A stretch of 64,000 bases of DNA from Gammaproteobacteria bacterium (GCA_028824555.1 JAPPDJ010000096.1:1-64000); one strand, 5' to 3'. Counted from the stretch's first letter, positions 1 to 8,282 are shown. Translations and numbers: made by a program. Notes: generated by a model from the sequence alone, not told the origin.

Positions 1-29
1 GGGAATTGTGTAGCACAGTGCACAAGGGC
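1..29 (+). repeat. left terminal inverted repeat
   Basis: It begins GGGAATTGTGTAGC and matches the reverse complement of 4265-4293 at 26 of 29 positions. The window starts on its first base, so bases outside it, including the target duplication, are not visible. Confidence 0.8.
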
Positions 30-60
30 TTTCGCCGCGCCTTGCCGTGAGCTAGAATGC

Positions 61-80
61 CGGTGCGGTTCCGCGCACCG
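61..80. other. 7-bp hairpin near transposon left end
   Basis: CGGTGCG at 61-67 pairs with CGCACCG at 74-80 around a 6-base loop. It lies between the left inverted repeat and the tRNA-like sequence. It could be a terminator for leftward transcription or part of the transposon end; no T-run follows it. Confidence 0.35.
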
Positions 81-128
81 CTCCACCAACCCTGCGGGAC
101 GATCCGGAGAGACGGATGCAGTACCCGT

Positions 129-205
129 GAAGGGGTGGCAGAGCGGTTATGCGCGGCGCCCGGAAATCGTCGTTACGCCGGTTCGAATCCGGCCCCCTTC
201 TCCCA
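129..205 (+). tRNA. tRNA-like sequence, Cys-like body, degenerate anticodon arm
   Basis: The acceptor GAAGGGG (129-135) pairs fully with CCCCTTC (194-200). The T-arm GCCGG-TTCGAAT-CCGGC is perfect, and the D-loop AGCGGTTATG resembles bacterial tRNA-Cys. The anticodon stem CGGCG/CGTCG pairs but encloses a 9-base loop; read as a 7-base loop it would show GGA (Ser), with C instead of U at position 33. The variable loop is short, unlike a true tRNA-Ser. The 3' end reads TCCCA rather than NCCA. It may be a decayed or specialised tRNA carried by the transposon, and charging is doubtful. Confidence 0.45.
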
Positions 206-224
206 GCCACCATAGCATAGGCAC

Positions 225-821
225 CTACCATGGCCAGCCCGCGTGGCTCAGGATTCCCTTTAGCTGTTGTGCGCATTTTGCCAATTCGTCCTCGGTAAGC
301 TCACTAGGATGCTTGCGCGCCAAAGGCCATTTCCGCCCACCTACCTCTTCAAACGCATCCATCATGGCCCGGTAGCGATCCAACCGCGGCCCCACAACCA
401 TCCTGTGCATGCGGGGGTCTTCAAGATCGTCGTACACGCGAGGCTTGCCCACCACGTAGTTGGTGAACTTGTAGTAATCATCCTCTTGGTTTGGGTGCTC
501 GTCGTAGCCCGGGAACCTGGGACGTTCCCCCACCTTGGCGCGGTGCTCCTCAGGCAGCTTGTCGTATGCCCATGCCAACACCTGCCACAGGTTGAGGATT
601 TTGTACACCTCATCCTGCACGCTTTGCGGCACCGGATCGCCGTACTCAACAAACGCATGCAGGGCGTCGGCGTGGTGGTCAAACTCAAGCGCACGATCCA
701 AAGCGGCAAGCTGGTCACGCAGTTCTCGGTCATCGCCACCTGCAAGGTGCTTTAACACCTGCGACAGCAGTGCGGCGATCAGTGTCTCGCCGGGCGTGAA
801 GCGGGTTTCCTCGTGTTCCAT
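225..821 (-). CDS. YfbU-like protein, transposon cargo
   Basis: A 198-residue protein whose spacing of conserved segments resembles the YfbU family: a helix reading EVYKILNLWQVLAWAY, then FPGYD, then a YYKFTNYVV segment, then RLDRYRAMMDAFEEV and a C-terminal LTEDELAKC. YfbU is a small conserved protein of uncertain molecular role. The ATG at 821 overlaps the TGA of the upstream 55-residue gene (TGATG), so the two are probably translationally coupled; a GTG one codon earlier is the alternative. It is the last gene of a leftward three-gene operon inside the transposon. Family assignment is by pattern only. Confidence 0.7.
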   Translation of the reverse strand: MEHEETRFTPGETLIAALLSQVLKHLAGGDDRELRDQLAALDRALEFDHHADALHAFVEYGDPVPQSVQDEVYKILNLWQVLAWAYDKLPEEHRAKVGERPRFPGYDEHPNQEDDYYKFTNYVVGKPRVYDDLEDPRMHRMVVGPRLDRYRAMMDAFEEVGGRKWPLARKHPSELTEDELAKCAQQLKGILSHAGWPW

Positions 822-990
822 CACCGCCGCCGCATCTTCCAGCGCCGCTCAAGCTCCTGCTTGGTGGGCTCGCGGTTCTCGCTGCGCACGTCCCCACGCG
901 GTGCCGTCAGCACCTGCTTGAGCGCGTCCTCAAGGTCTGTACGCGTTACCGGGTCGCGCTGCACCTTGTTGATCTCGTCGCGGTTCATGG
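821..990 (-). CDS. small charged protein, 55 residues
   Basis: ATG at 990 opens a 55-residue frame starting MNRDEINKVQRDPVTR and ending in a basic run (ERRWKMRRR). It is strongly charged with no membrane segment. Its stop overlaps the start of the YfbU-like gene and it begins 17 bases after the small membrane protein gene, so it sits in a tight operon. I recognise no family. The overlaps and the sensible composition support coding. Confidence 0.55.
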
Positions 991-1007
991 CCTGCAACCT
1001 CCCCTTA

Positions 1008-1199
1008 CTACAAGACGCCTAGCACAAAGGCAACGTAGGCCACGATGCCCAGGGCGGCTGCGGCGCATGCCGCCAGCGTTGCCCACCTGATGGCCCGCCA
1101 CACCGGATGCTCCCCGTTGCCGTCGATGGGATGGCCCAGCAGATCGGACTCGGTTGGGGGATCGGCAAAGATGCGTTCTAGGTGGCGATTGTCGCTCAT
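1008..1199 (-). CDS. small single-pass membrane protein, 63 residues
   Basis: ATG at 1199 gives a 63-residue protein: a polar N-terminal half (MSDNRHLERIFADPPTESD) followed by one hydrophobic helix from about residue 40 to the C-terminus, rich in Ala, Val and Leu. It should be a C-tail or single-span membrane protein. It is the first gene of the leftward cargo operon. The frame stays open upstream to 1361 but that extension is arginine-rich and unlikely. No family recognised. Confidence 0.55.
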   Translation of the reverse strand: MSDNRHLERIFADPPTESDLLGHPIDGNGEHPVWRAIRWATLAACAAAALGIVAYVAFVLGVL

Positions 1200-1587
1200 G
1201 CAGTGACGCAGCCTGTGTGTGGTGCCCGGCACCATACCCGCCAAGCTAGCACTGTGCAAATCGCCGCTTGACTTTCTACAAGCATCGGTTCTAGATGAAG
1301 GGTGCAAAACGCCACGGGTAGCCACTCGGCCAGCAATGGCCGGGTCGCCCGTCAGATACAAGAGTCGCCCTTGGGCGGCGAAGGGGCGGGAACCCTGTGG
1401 CTATCCACCGGCGTTTTGCAACGGCCCGGTCACCCGGCTGGGTCGTAGGAGCCGGGGCGGGTGCCCCCTTGTAGCCAAACTTGAAGGCACCCGTCCCCGG
1501 CGTTTACGCCGCAAGCGGCGCGGGGCAAACGTACCAAAAGTGCGTTGGAAAATGCAACGCGCCGCCCCAGCCAAGGGGAGCGCCCCC
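1200..1587. other. structured divergent intergenic region
   Basis: This 388-base gap separates the leftward and rightward cargo genes and should hold both promoters. It contains a long near-perfect stem: GCCGGGGCGGGTGCC at 1451-1465 pairs with 1486-1501 with a single bulged T, around a 20-base loop. A shorter GCCGC/GCGGC hairpin lies near 1508-1519. I see no gene in it. Confidence 0.5.
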
Positions 1588-2217
1588 GTGAGCCAAGACC
1601 AAAGAACCCTGCTGCTGTGGGGACTGCTGATTTGCGCGGCCAAGGATCGCCGCACCTACCGCTACTCTGACATTGCCGAGATCATGGGCGGCCACTGGCG
1701 TCACGTGGGCCGGTGGCTTGACCCCATCTACAGGTTGTGCCAGCAGCGCGACTGGCCTGCGCTGACCATCCTTGTGGTGAACAAGGCGACCGGCGCACCC
1801 GGCCACGGGCTGGGGCTTGACGGTTCCGTGCCGCAGGAGCGCGAGCGCGTGTTTGGCTTCAACTGGTTTGAACAGGAGCCGCCCAACGTGGGCGACTTCC
1901 TTGCTGCCATGGGCAAGCCGCAGGCACCCGGTACAGTCCCGCCCCCCAAGCCCCCAAACGGCGACGTTCCGGGCAGCGCCCCGAGGACGCACAAGGGCCG
2001 CCTGTTTGGCGAGCAGGAGGGCGCGTGTGCAGGGTGCGGCATGTCGTACCACTTTCGCATTCTCGAGGTGGATCACATCTTGCCCAGGGCGCGGGGCGGC
2101 ACCGACGACGTGGCCAACCTGCAACTGCTGTGCCCGCCCTGCAACCGCGAAAAGGGAACCAAGACGATGGAGGAATGGCAGGACGACAACGGCCTGCTGC
2201 GGGCAAATCGCCGTTGA
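1588..2217 (+). CDS. HNH endonuclease domain protein
   Basis: A 209-residue protein. The C-terminal third is an HNH nuclease: a CxxC pair (CAGC), then DH at about 162-163 in LEVDHILPRARGG, then CPPC and CNREKG with the last Asn near 186. The N-terminal half (TLLLWGLLICAAKDRRTYRYSDIAEIMGG onward) looks like a small DNA-binding module for recognition. GTG at 1588 is preferred because GGGGAG lies at 1574-1579; the open frame extends to 1219 but that part is low-complexity and basic. Such a gene on a transposon could be a homing-type or restriction-type nuclease. Confidence 0.8.
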   Translation: MSQDQRTLLLWGLLICAAKDRRTYRYSDIAEIMGGHWRHVGRWLDPIYRLCQQRDWPALTILVVNKATGAPGHGLGLDGSVPQERERVFGFNWFEQEPPNVGDFLAAMGKPQAPGTVPPPKPPNGDVPGSAPRTHKGRLFGEQEGACAGCGMSYHFRILEVDHILPRARGGTDDVANLQLLCPPCNREKGTKTMEEWQDDNGLLRANRR

Positions 2218-2283
2218 AATCCATCCGCCGTTGCGCGATCATTTCGCGCGACTTCAAACAAGGCGGGAGGCGCTGTTTACGCG

Positions 2284-2508
2284 ATGCAGGAAAACGAGAA
2301 CAAGGGCGGGGACGGTGACGGGGGCAGTGGCTCCTCTGGCGGCGGCGATGCAGGCGGGACCGGTGGCGGCAGCGACAACAGTGGCGAAGGTGGTGCGCTA
2401 ACCACCGGTGGCAAGGGTACCGAGCTACGGCTGCGCAGGTACGTTGCCGACGAAAGGCGCAAGCCAGGCGGCAAGCCCGGCCAAGGCGGGGGCAAGCCCA
2501 AGAAGTAG
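2284..2508 (+). CDS. possible Gly-rich small protein
   Basis: A 74-residue frame 66 bases after the HNH gene. The first 45 residues are mostly Gly, Ser and Asp; the tail is basic (RLRRYVADERRKPGGKPG). GGGAGG lies 15 bases before the ATG, a long spacing. Its 3' part overlaps the end of the membrane-protein gene on the other strand, so it may be a chance frame in GC-rich DNA. Confidence 0.3.
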   Translation: MQENENKGGDGDGGSGSSGGGDAGGTGGGSDNSGEGGALTTGGKGTELRLRRYVADERRKPGGKPGQGGGKPKK

Positions 2509-2973
2509 CAATGCCCACCATACCAGCCTGCCCTTGATCGCGTTTTTGCCCTCGTTGTCGGCGATGGCGTCGTCCATGTGAGGGATGTTGCTGGTTTGCA
2601 GTGCTGTTTCCCGGTTGCCGCCGTGCAGCCATCGGTTCAGACCCTTGGCTGTTTCCACATCCTCAGCAATAAACCCAACGGGGCGGGAGTACCTGCGTGG
2701 CCACAAGGACAGCAGCGCCATCACAGTGCTGGCGGACAGCAGTATCACAGCCGTCCAAGTGCCACACTGCAAAGCGGGGGACGGGAAGGATGACGTAACC
2801 AGCGCCACCCCTGCGCTGGCCAAGGGCACGGCGATCATCAAGATACGGTGCGCCTTGGTCTCCAGTTGCTCAAACATCCAGTCAGCACGCCGGCCCCTTG
2901 CCACGTACTCGGCGTAAAGCCGGTCCAGCCGCTCTGGATCGACGCCTTCCCAGTTGATGCCGTCCACCGCCAT
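2425..2973 (-). CDS. three-helix membrane protein, DUF5706/Pycsar-effector-like layout
   Basis: A 182-residue protein: an N-terminal amphipathic helix (WMFEQLETKAHRILMIAV), two membrane helices at about 45-65 and 73-95 ending SLWPRRY, a polar central part, and a third helix near 150-172. The K-A...I-L entry to helix 1 and the Pro-Arg after helix 2 resemble what I know of Pycsar-effector (DUF5706) membrane proteins, which act downstream of cyclic-nucleotide cyclases. No cyclase is present, so this is only a layout similarity. ATG 2973 is 21 bases after the transposase stop, so the two are probably cotranscribed. A TTG two codons earlier is possible. Confidence 0.6.
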   Translation of the reverse strand: MAVDGINWEGVDPERLDRLYAEYVARGRRADWMFEQLETKAHRILMIAVPLASAGVALVTSSFPSPALQCGTWTAVILLSASTVMALLSLWPRRYSRPVGFIAEDVETAKGLNRWLHGGNRETALQTSNIPHMDDAIADNEGKNAIKGRLVWWALLLLGLAPALAGLAAWLAPFVGNVPAQP

Positions 2974-2994
2974 AGGCAAGGCAGTGTACCAAAG

Positions 2995-4011
2995 CTACCG
3001 CACCTCAACCGGCTTGGCTGACTTGCCGTTGGGCGCGATCAGGTCCTTGTACCGCAGGCGGCTGCCGTGGATGCCCTGCGCAAAGTCGCGCATCCGGTCC
3101 AAGGTGTCAACCTCACAGTTGCCCTCGTTGAGCCTAAAGGTGGCCTCGTCCACGTAGCGGGGCAGGTGCTTGGGGCTGACGTGGTGCCACGTGCCGTGGA
3201 TGCTCCGCTTGAGCACCGCCCACACGCTTTCGATGCCGTTGGTGTGGGCGTCTCCACGCACGTACTCGCCCGCTCCGTGCGCCACCGTCTCGTGCTGGTA
3301 CCGGTTAAGGGGTGTGGGCAGCGCCCGGTAGGCGGCAGCTTCGTCGGTGTAAACCGTGGCCCCTGCCTCCACGCTGCTTTCGACGAAGTGGTTTAGGGTG
3401 GCGGCGTTGGTGCGTTCGATGGGCTTGGCCTTCACCTTGCCGCCCCGCTCCCTAACGCCGGCCACCGCCTGCTTTCCCACGGAGCCGCGCCCCGCGTTGA
3501 GCTTCTTGCTCGCGTGCTTGTTGCCCTCCTTGCCGCCGATGTAGGTCTCGTCAACCTCCACCACGTTGCCCAGCAGGAATTCCCCCTTGCCGCACGCTTC
3601 GCGGATGCGGTGCAGCATGTGCCATGCCGTGCGGTACTGCACCCCCAGCTCCTTGCTGAGCTGCAAGGCGCTTACGCCCTTGCGCGACGTCACCACGGTG
3701 TAGATCGCGTAAATCCAGTCTTGCAGGGGGCGCTTGGTGCCGTGCATGCAGGTGCCGGTCGTGGCCGTGAACCGCTTCCTGCAGTCCTTGTGCCGCCAGT
3801 GGCGCGGGCGGGGGTCCTTGACGATGTTGTCGATGCCGCCGCAGTGCGGGCATACCGGGGTGCCCTGCCAGCGCACGCTCTCTAGCCACTGGTGGCAGGC
3901 GTCCTCATCAGGGAACATGCGGAAAAGCTCGGTGACGCTGATGGTGTCGGCGATGCGCTTGCCGCTGGCGTTGTGCGGCTTGCCGTGCTGGTCGTACTCG
4001 ATGACCGCCAT
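2995..4011 (-). CDS. IS1595-family (ISXO2-like) transposase
   Basis: A 338-residue transposase. Cys54 and Cys57 (VCPHCGG) with Cys77 form the N-terminal zinc-finger region. The DDE catalytic domain follows: Asp154 in EVDETYIGGKEGN, Asp223 in VYTDEAAAY and Glu261 in NGIESVWAVLKR, with the usual H-T-N before the Glu. Length is normal for the family and nothing is truncated. ATG at 4011 is chosen because AAGGGG precedes it by 9 bases; the frame extends to 4173 but through the tRNA-like end sequence. It should bind the inverted repeats at 1-29 and 4265-4293. Confidence 0.92.
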   Translation of the reverse strand: MAVIEYDQHGKPHNASGKRIADTISVTELFRMFPDEDACHQWLESVRWQGTPVCPHCGGIDNIVKDPRPRHWRHKDCRKRFTATTGTCMHGTKRPLQDWIYAIYTVVTSRKGVSALQLSKELGVQYRTAWHMLHRIREACGKGEFLLGNVVEVDETYIGGKEGNKHASKKLNAGRGSVGKQAVAGVRERGGKVKAKPIERTNAATLNHFVESSVEAGATVYTDEAAAYRALPTPLNRYQHETVAHGAGEYVRGDAHTNGIESVWAVLKRSIHGTWHHVSPKHLPRYVDEATFRLNEGNCEVDTLDRMRDFAQGIHGSRLRYKDLIAPNGKSAKPVEVR

Positions 4012-4044
4012 GTGCTGGTATCCCCTTGTTCGGTATCGTGCATT

Positions 4045-4075
4045 ATTATATGTTGTTGGCACGATTGCAAGAAAA
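4045..4075 (-). promoter_or_regulatory. promoter for transposase
   Basis: On the minus strand a perfect TATAAT (4045-4050) lies 33 bases before the transposase ATG. Upstream T-rich sequence (TTTCTTGCAA) offers only a weak -35 at 16-18 base spacing. Confidence 0.45.
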
Positions 4076-4129
4076 AGTTGCAGTTTTCTGCGGACACAGT
4101 TACGGTGGCCTGCGCACGCAAGGCCGGTG

Positions 4130-4202
4130 TGGAGGTACGGGGAAATCGAACCCACGTGTCGCCGCCGTTTCAAAGCAGGACAGCTACCAAGCTACCCCCA
4201 CC
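4130..4202 (-). tRNA. tRNA-like sequence at transposon right end, degenerate
   Basis: The minus strand shows an acceptor-like stem GGTGGGG/CCGTACC (6 of 7 pairs), a D-arm AGCT-TGGT-AGCT, a GTGGG-TTCGATT T-arm and a genomic TCCA end. The central loop TTTGAAA would give anticodon UGA, but the anticodon stem pairs badly and the T-stem and acceptor compete for two bases. It is probably a tRNA relic or mimic. It mirrors the other tRNA-like sequence near the left end. Confidence 0.35.
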
Positions 4203-4264
4203 GGCAGCGTGCTGCTTGGTTCACCCGGCCGGGGAACGTCAACAATTTTCTTTTTAGGGAAATT

Positions 4265-4293
4265 GCCCCTGTGCACTCAGCTACACAATTCCC
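4265..4293 (-). repeat. right terminal inverted repeat
   Basis: The reverse complement begins GGGAATTGTGTAGC and matches 1-29 at 26 of 29 bases. A run of A follows directly outside it. Confidence 0.8.
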
Positions 4294-4343
4294 TAAAAAA
4301 GGGCGCGCCTTTGCAGCCGGAGCCTTTCCCGTTAGGCTGCCCG

Positions 4344-4362
4344 AGCGCCGCTTTGCGGCGCT
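4344..4362. terminator. 8-bp perfect hairpin upstream of glutathione reductase
   Basis: AGCGCCGC at 4344-4351 pairs exactly with GCGGCGCT at 4355-4362 around TTT. Only a weak T-rich stretch follows on the plus strand. It may be a terminator left from the gene upstream of the transposon insertion. Confidence 0.35.
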
Positions 4363-4480
4363 TTGGCAGTTTTCGCTAGCGCGATAACTGCGATGGTCTC
4401 CCGCAAACGGGGGCACGTCCGATAGAGTTTCTACGACGCAGGGACCTAGCTTGGGGCAACCTGCTGGGGATGGGGAACGC

Positions 4481-5833
4481 TTGGCCGACTACGACTTTGA
4501 TCTCTTTGTCATCGGCGCCGGCTCCGGCGGCGTGCGCGCCGCCCGCATGTCGGCGGCCTACGGTGCCCGCGTCGCCATCGCCGAGGAGCGCTATCTCGGC
4601 GGCACCTGCGTCAACGTCGGCTGTGTGCCGAAGAAACTGTTCGTCTACGGGGCGCACTTTGCCGAGGACTTCGAGGACGCGGCCGGCTTCGGCTGGAACG
4701 GCGGCGCGCCGACATTCGACTGGCCGGTGCTGCGCGACAACAAGACCCGGGAAATCGAGCGCCTCAACGGCATCTACCGCAACCTTCTCACGGGTCCGGG
4801 CGTCGAGGTGATCGAGGCACGGGCGCGGCTGACGGGGCCTCACACCATCGACGTGGACGGTCGGGAGGTGAGCGCAGAACGCATTCTCGTGGCCACCGGA
4901 AGCTGGCCCGTGCTGCCACCGTTTCCGGGCGTCGAGCATGCCATCACGTCCAACGAGGCGTTCTATCTGGGCGAGTTTCCACAGCGGGTGCTGGTGGTCG
5001 GCGGCGGCTACATCGCGGTGGAGTTCGCCGGCATCTTTCAGGGGCTCGGCGCCGAGACGCGACTTTCCTACCGCGGCGAGCTGTTCCTGCGCGGTTTCGA
5101 CGAGGGCATCCGCCGGTTCGTGCTGGACGAAATCCGCGCCAAGGGCGTGGACGTGTCGCTCAATTCGCACATCGCGCGCTTGGACCGCCACGGCGAAGAG
5201 TTCGTGACCACACTTGAGGATGGCTCCACCCACGCTTCCGACCTCGTGATGGTTGCGACAGGACGTGCCCCCAACACCGCAGGACTCGGCCTCGAGGCGG
5301 CCGGCGTGCAGCTCGCCGAGTCCGGTGCAATCCCGGTGGACGACGAGTACCGCACCAACGTCCCCCACATCCACGCCATTGGCGACGTGATCGATCGCAT
5401 GCAACTGACGCCAGTCGCCATCGCCGAGGGCATGTGCATCGCCGGCAACCTCTACAACGGCGAGTCGCGCCGGGTGGACTACGCCAACGTGCCCACGGCC
5501 ATCTTCTGCCAGCCCAACATCGGCACGGTGGGGCCGACGGAAGAGGAGGCGAGGAAGCGCCATCCGGGGCTCAAGGTGTTCGAATCGAGCTTCCGGCCCA
5601 TGAAGCACACCCTCTCCGGGCGCGGCGAGCGCACCATGATGAAGCTCCTGGTGGACGGGGACAGCGATGCGGTGGTGGCGGCGCACATGTGCGGGCCGGA
5701 CGCCGGCGAGATCGTCCAGGGCCTTGCCGTCGCCATCGTCGCCGGCGCCACCAAGACGCAGTTCGATGCCACGGTGGGCATCCACCCGACGGCAGCCGAA
5801 GAGTTCGTGACCATGCGGGAGGCGGTGCGATGA
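4481..5833 (+). CDS. gor: glutathione-disulfide reductase
   Basis: A cytoplasmic flavoenzyme that reduces glutathione disulfide with NADPH. The N-terminal FAD site reads VIGAGSGG, the redox pair is Cys43/Cys48 in [13 protein letters not shown], a second nucleotide fold reads [12 protein letters not shown], and the catalytic His435 is in GIHPTAAEE. Length (450 residues) is typical. I chose TTG 4481 because GGGGAA precedes it; another TTG at 4451 would add ten residues and no ATG is available. The gene starts about 190 bases from the transposon end and is followed 16 bases later by the symporter gene. Confidence 0.92.
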   Translation: MADYDFDLFVIGAGSGGVRAARMSAAYGARVAIAEERYLGGTCVNVGCVPKKLFVYGAHFAEDFEDAAGFGWNGGAPTFDWPVLRDNKTREIERLNGIYRNLLTGPGVEVIEARARLTGPHTIDVDGREVSAERILVATGSWPVLPPFPGVEHAITSNEAFYLGEFPQRVLVVGGGYIAVEFAGIFQGLGAETRLSYRGELFLRGFDEGIRRFVLDEIRAKGVDVSLNSHIARLDRHGEEFVTTLEDGSTHASDLVMVATGRAPNTAGLGLEAAGVQLAESGAIPVDDEYRTNVPHIHAIGDVIDRMQLTPVAIAEGMCIAGNLYNGESRRVDYANVPTAIFCQPNIGTVGPTEEEARKRHPGLKVFESSFRPMKHTLSGRGERTMMKLLVDGDSDAVVAAHMCGPDAGEIVQGLAVAIVAGATKTQFDATVGIHPTAAEEFVTMREAVR

Positions 5834-5849
5834 GACGAGAGACCCACTG

Positions 5850-7535
5850 ATGGATGCGCTGAGCGGCTTTCTCAGCACGCTGGACGGAATCCTCGGCAGT
5901 TCGCCTTGGTTCCCCTTCGTGCTGCTCGGCGTGGGCCTCCTGTTCACGGTCTATCTTGGCCTGCCGCAGGTGCGCTTCTTTCGCCATGCGTGGCGCGTGC
6001 TGCTCGGCCGCGAGACCCGCTCCGACGCCCCCGGCGACACCAGCCACCTGCAAGCGCTCTCAACCGCGCTTTCCGGCACCGTCGGCACCGGCAACATCGG
6101 CGGGGTGGCGCTGGCGCTGCACCTCGGCGGGCCTGCTGCGCTGTTCTGGATGTGGATGACGGCCTTCCTCGGCATGGCGACCAAGTTCGTCGAGGTGACG
6201 ATTTCCCACAAGTACCGCATCACCGACGACAAGGGGCAGATCGCCGGTGGCCCCATGTACTACATGGAGCGGGGCCTCGGCGCTCGCTTAAGCGCTCGCT
6301 GGAAATGGGCCGCCAAGGGCATGGCGGTGCTGTTCGCTGTGGCGACGGTGTTCAGCACGCTGGGCTCCGGCAACATGCCGCAGAGCAACAACATGGCGTC
6401 GGGGCTTGAAACGTCGTTCGGCATCCCGCCGTGGGTGAGCGGCGGGGCGCTGGCGATCCTCTTGGGCCTTGTCATCATCGGCGGCATTCGCCGCATCGCC
6501 ACGGTGGCGACGGCCATCGTGCCCACCATGGGCGTCATCTATGCCCTCGGCGCCACGGCAGTGATTGTGACCAACGCCGACGCCATCATTCCGTCCTTCG
6601 CTGCCGTCTTCAGCAACGCCTTCAGTGGCAGCGCGGCGGCGGGTGGGTTTCTCGGCGCCTCGTTCGCCTATGCCTTCACCAAGGGAGTCAACCGGGGGCT
6701 GTTCTCGAACGAGGCGGGGCAGGGCTCCGCGCCCATTGCCCACGCCTCGGCGAAGACCGACGAGCCGGTTTCGGAGGGCATGGTGTCCCTGCTCGAACCG
6801 TTCCTCGACACCTTGGTGATTTGCACGCTGACCGGTCTCGTGATTCTGGCGAGCGGGGTTTGGCAGGAGAAGTTCGACACCGAGTTCGCTTCCTTCGACA
6901 CGCAGTTTGTGGCGGGTGCCTGGTCGGACCAGGACGCGGAGCACGTCGATGCGCTGTATCGGCACCTTGGAGGCGGCGAAGGGAGCGCGGTGACGCCGGC
7001 TTCCGGCTCGTTTGCGGTGGTCGATGGGCGCTTGGCAGAGGCTGGCGTCGTGACCGTGCTGCACAACCGCTCTGTCGCCGAGGACGTGCGCTTCCATCAG
7101 GATGGCGTGCCCTATACAGGGGAAATCCGCCTCGTCGATGGCGAACTCGCGACCGACGTTGCGGTGCAGGGCAGGTCGCTCCTGCATTCGGTGCCGCTGA
7201 CGGCGGAGGCGTTCAAGCGCTCCTTCATCGGCGACTACGGCCAATACGCGGTCACCGTGGGCCTCATGCTGTTCGCCTTCTCCACTGCCATTGCCTGGTC
7301 CTACTACGGCGACCGTTCGATGACGTATCTGTTCGGCACCGCCTCGGTGCTGCCGTATCGCGTGTTCTACGTGCTCGCTTTCTTCCTCGCCACCATCATG
7401 GACACTTCGCTCGTGTGGCTGATTTCCGCCGTCACCCTGGTGCTGATGGCGCTGCCGAACCTAGTCGGCATCGTCCTCTTTGCCCCGGAGATCCGGCGTG
7501 AAGTGGCGGCCTATCGCGAGCGGCGGGGGCTCTGA
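5850..7535 (+). CDS. AGCS-family Na+/alanine (glycine) symporter with extra domain
   Basis: A 561-residue sodium:amino-acid symporter. Family hallmarks are visible: the early segment [20 protein letters not shown], then [29 protein letters not shown] and the C-terminal [15 protein letters not shown]. Ordinary members are about 450-490 residues. Here about 110 polar residues (roughly 345-455) are inserted between [10 protein letters not shown] and [11 protein letters not shown], probably as a soluble domain outside the membrane bundle. It follows the glutathione reductase gene closely and may share its transcript. Confidence 0.9.
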   Translation: MDALSGFLSTLDGILGSSPWFPFVLLGVGLLFTVYLGLPQVRFFRHAWRVLLGRETRSDAPGDTSHLQALSTALSGTVGTGNIGGVALALHLGGPAALFWMWMTAFLGMATKFVEVTISHKYRITDDKGQIAGGPMYYMERGLGARLSARWKWAAKGMAVLFAVATVFSTLGSGNMPQSNNMASGLETSFGIPPWVSGGALAILLGLVIIGGIRRIATVATAIVPTMGVIYALGATAVIVTNADAIIPSFAAVFSNAFSGSAAAGGFLGASFAYAFTKGVNRGLFSNEAGQGSAPIAHASAKTDEPVSEGMVSLLEPFLDTLVICTLTGLVILASGVWQEKFDTEFASFDTQFVAGAWSDQDAEHVDALYRHLGGGEGSAVTPASGSFAVVDGRLAEAGVVTVLHNRSVAEDVRFHQDGVPYTGEIRLVDGELATDVAVQGRSLLHSVPLTAEAFKRSFIGDYGQYAVTVGLMLFAFSTAIAWSYYGDRSMTYLFGTASVLPYRVFYVLAFFLATIMDTSLVWLISAVTLVLMALPNLVGIVLFAPEIRREVAAYRERRGL

Positions 7536-7598
7536 CTCTCTCCCATACCGTTCTGACAAGGGCTCGGGCCGGTCGGCACGTGTCGGGGACGGTTCGTG

Positions 7599-8027
7599 TC
7601 AACGGAGATACGAGACGTTCAGTTGGGGGAACCGTTCGAAGTCGTGGTCGTTGGTCAGAATCGACGGTATCCCGTGTTGGCCGCAAAGTGCCGCGATCTG
7701 GGCATCGAAAACCAGATTTCCGCGGGCATCCGATTCGCGGATCACAGCGCCGAGGCGGTCCAGGAACCCGGCCTCCGGACAGACGACCTCACAAGTCGGC
7801 GAAGCGAGCAACTCGTCGATGAAGCCCAGAGCTTCGGTGACTGTAGAGGGGGGATTGAAGACCCTCGGATGGGTCACGACGCGAAGAAACTCCGTGACAC
7901 AGAAGACTGGCAAGGCCCAGCGTTCGTCTCCCTCGGCCAACGCGGTGAGGCGGTCCGCCGCACTGGCGTGCAGGTCCATCTCGGCTCGATGCGCGTAAAC
8001 GAGGGCGTTGGTGTCAACGGCAATCAC
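7599..8027 (-). CDS. PIN-domain toxin, VapC type
   Basis: A 142-residue PIN ribonuclease. The acidic positions are present: Asp5 in AVDTNALVYAH, Glu in VTEFLRVV near 45, Asp in ARGNLVFDAQIAAL near 105, and the late LTNDHDF motif. Toxins of this type cut RNA, usually tRNA or rRNA, when free of the antitoxin. Its ATG overlaps the last codons of the antitoxin gene (8024-8027), as expected of a coupled pair. All catalytic residues look intact. Confidence 0.88.
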   Translation of the reverse strand: MIAVDTNALVYAHRAEMDLHASAADRLTALAEGDERWALPVFCVTEFLRVVTHPRVFNPPSTVTEALGFIDELLASPTCEVVCPEAGFLDRLGAVIRESDARGNLVFDAQIAALCGQHGIPSILTNDHDFERFPQLNVSYLR

Positions 8028-8254
8028 CGGCGGTCGATCACATCGTATAGAGCGTCCCGGTCAGTGATGTCGACGTTCGGCGCCCGCGTTCCTTGCACGG
8101 TCAGCAGCCGCAAGCGAAACCGCCGTTTCGGTTGGGGAGCGAGCTTGGCGCGCAAGGCATCCTCGACGAACCGGGTGAGCGTGACCCCATTGCGTGCGGC
8201 CGACTGCTTGCAGCGCCGCAATACCTCGTCATTGAGATTGAGAGTCGTTTTCAT
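8024..8254 (-). CDS. ribbon-helix-helix antitoxin for the PIN toxin
   Basis: A 76-residue protein. It begins MKTTLNLNDEVLRR, an MetJ/Arc-type strand-helix-helix DNA-binding fold, and has a basic middle and a C-terminal tail likely to wrap the toxin. ATG 8254 starts exactly at the fold; the frame is open to 8299 but the added residues run through the operator palindrome at 8283-8303. It should both neutralise the toxin and repress the operon. Confidence 0.82.
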   Translation of the reverse strand: MKTTLNLNDEVLRRCKQSAARNGVTLTRFVEDALRAKLAPQPKRRFRLRLLTVQGTRAPNVDITDRDALYDVIDRR

Positions 8255-8282
8255 CGTTCCCGCCGCTGGGTTTTCCGCCGCT

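Larger units (their letters stand above)
1..4293. mobile_element. IS1595-family transposon with passenger genes
   Basis: Positions 1-29 and the reverse complement of 4265-4293 match at 26 of 29 bases, both beginning GGGAATTGTGTAGC, so they form terminal inverted repeats. A DDE transposase of the ISXO2/IS1595 type lies next to the right end. Between the ends are passenger genes: a three-gene leftward operon (small membrane protein, 55-residue protein, YfbU-like), a rightward HNH gene, and a membrane protein behind the transposase. IS1595 members with cargo are known. The target duplication cannot be tested because the window starts at the left repeat. Confidence 0.8.

Noticed and set aside
1401-2124. 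open frames opposite the HNH gene
   Set aside because: Antisense to a well-supported HNH domain and without recognisable motifs.
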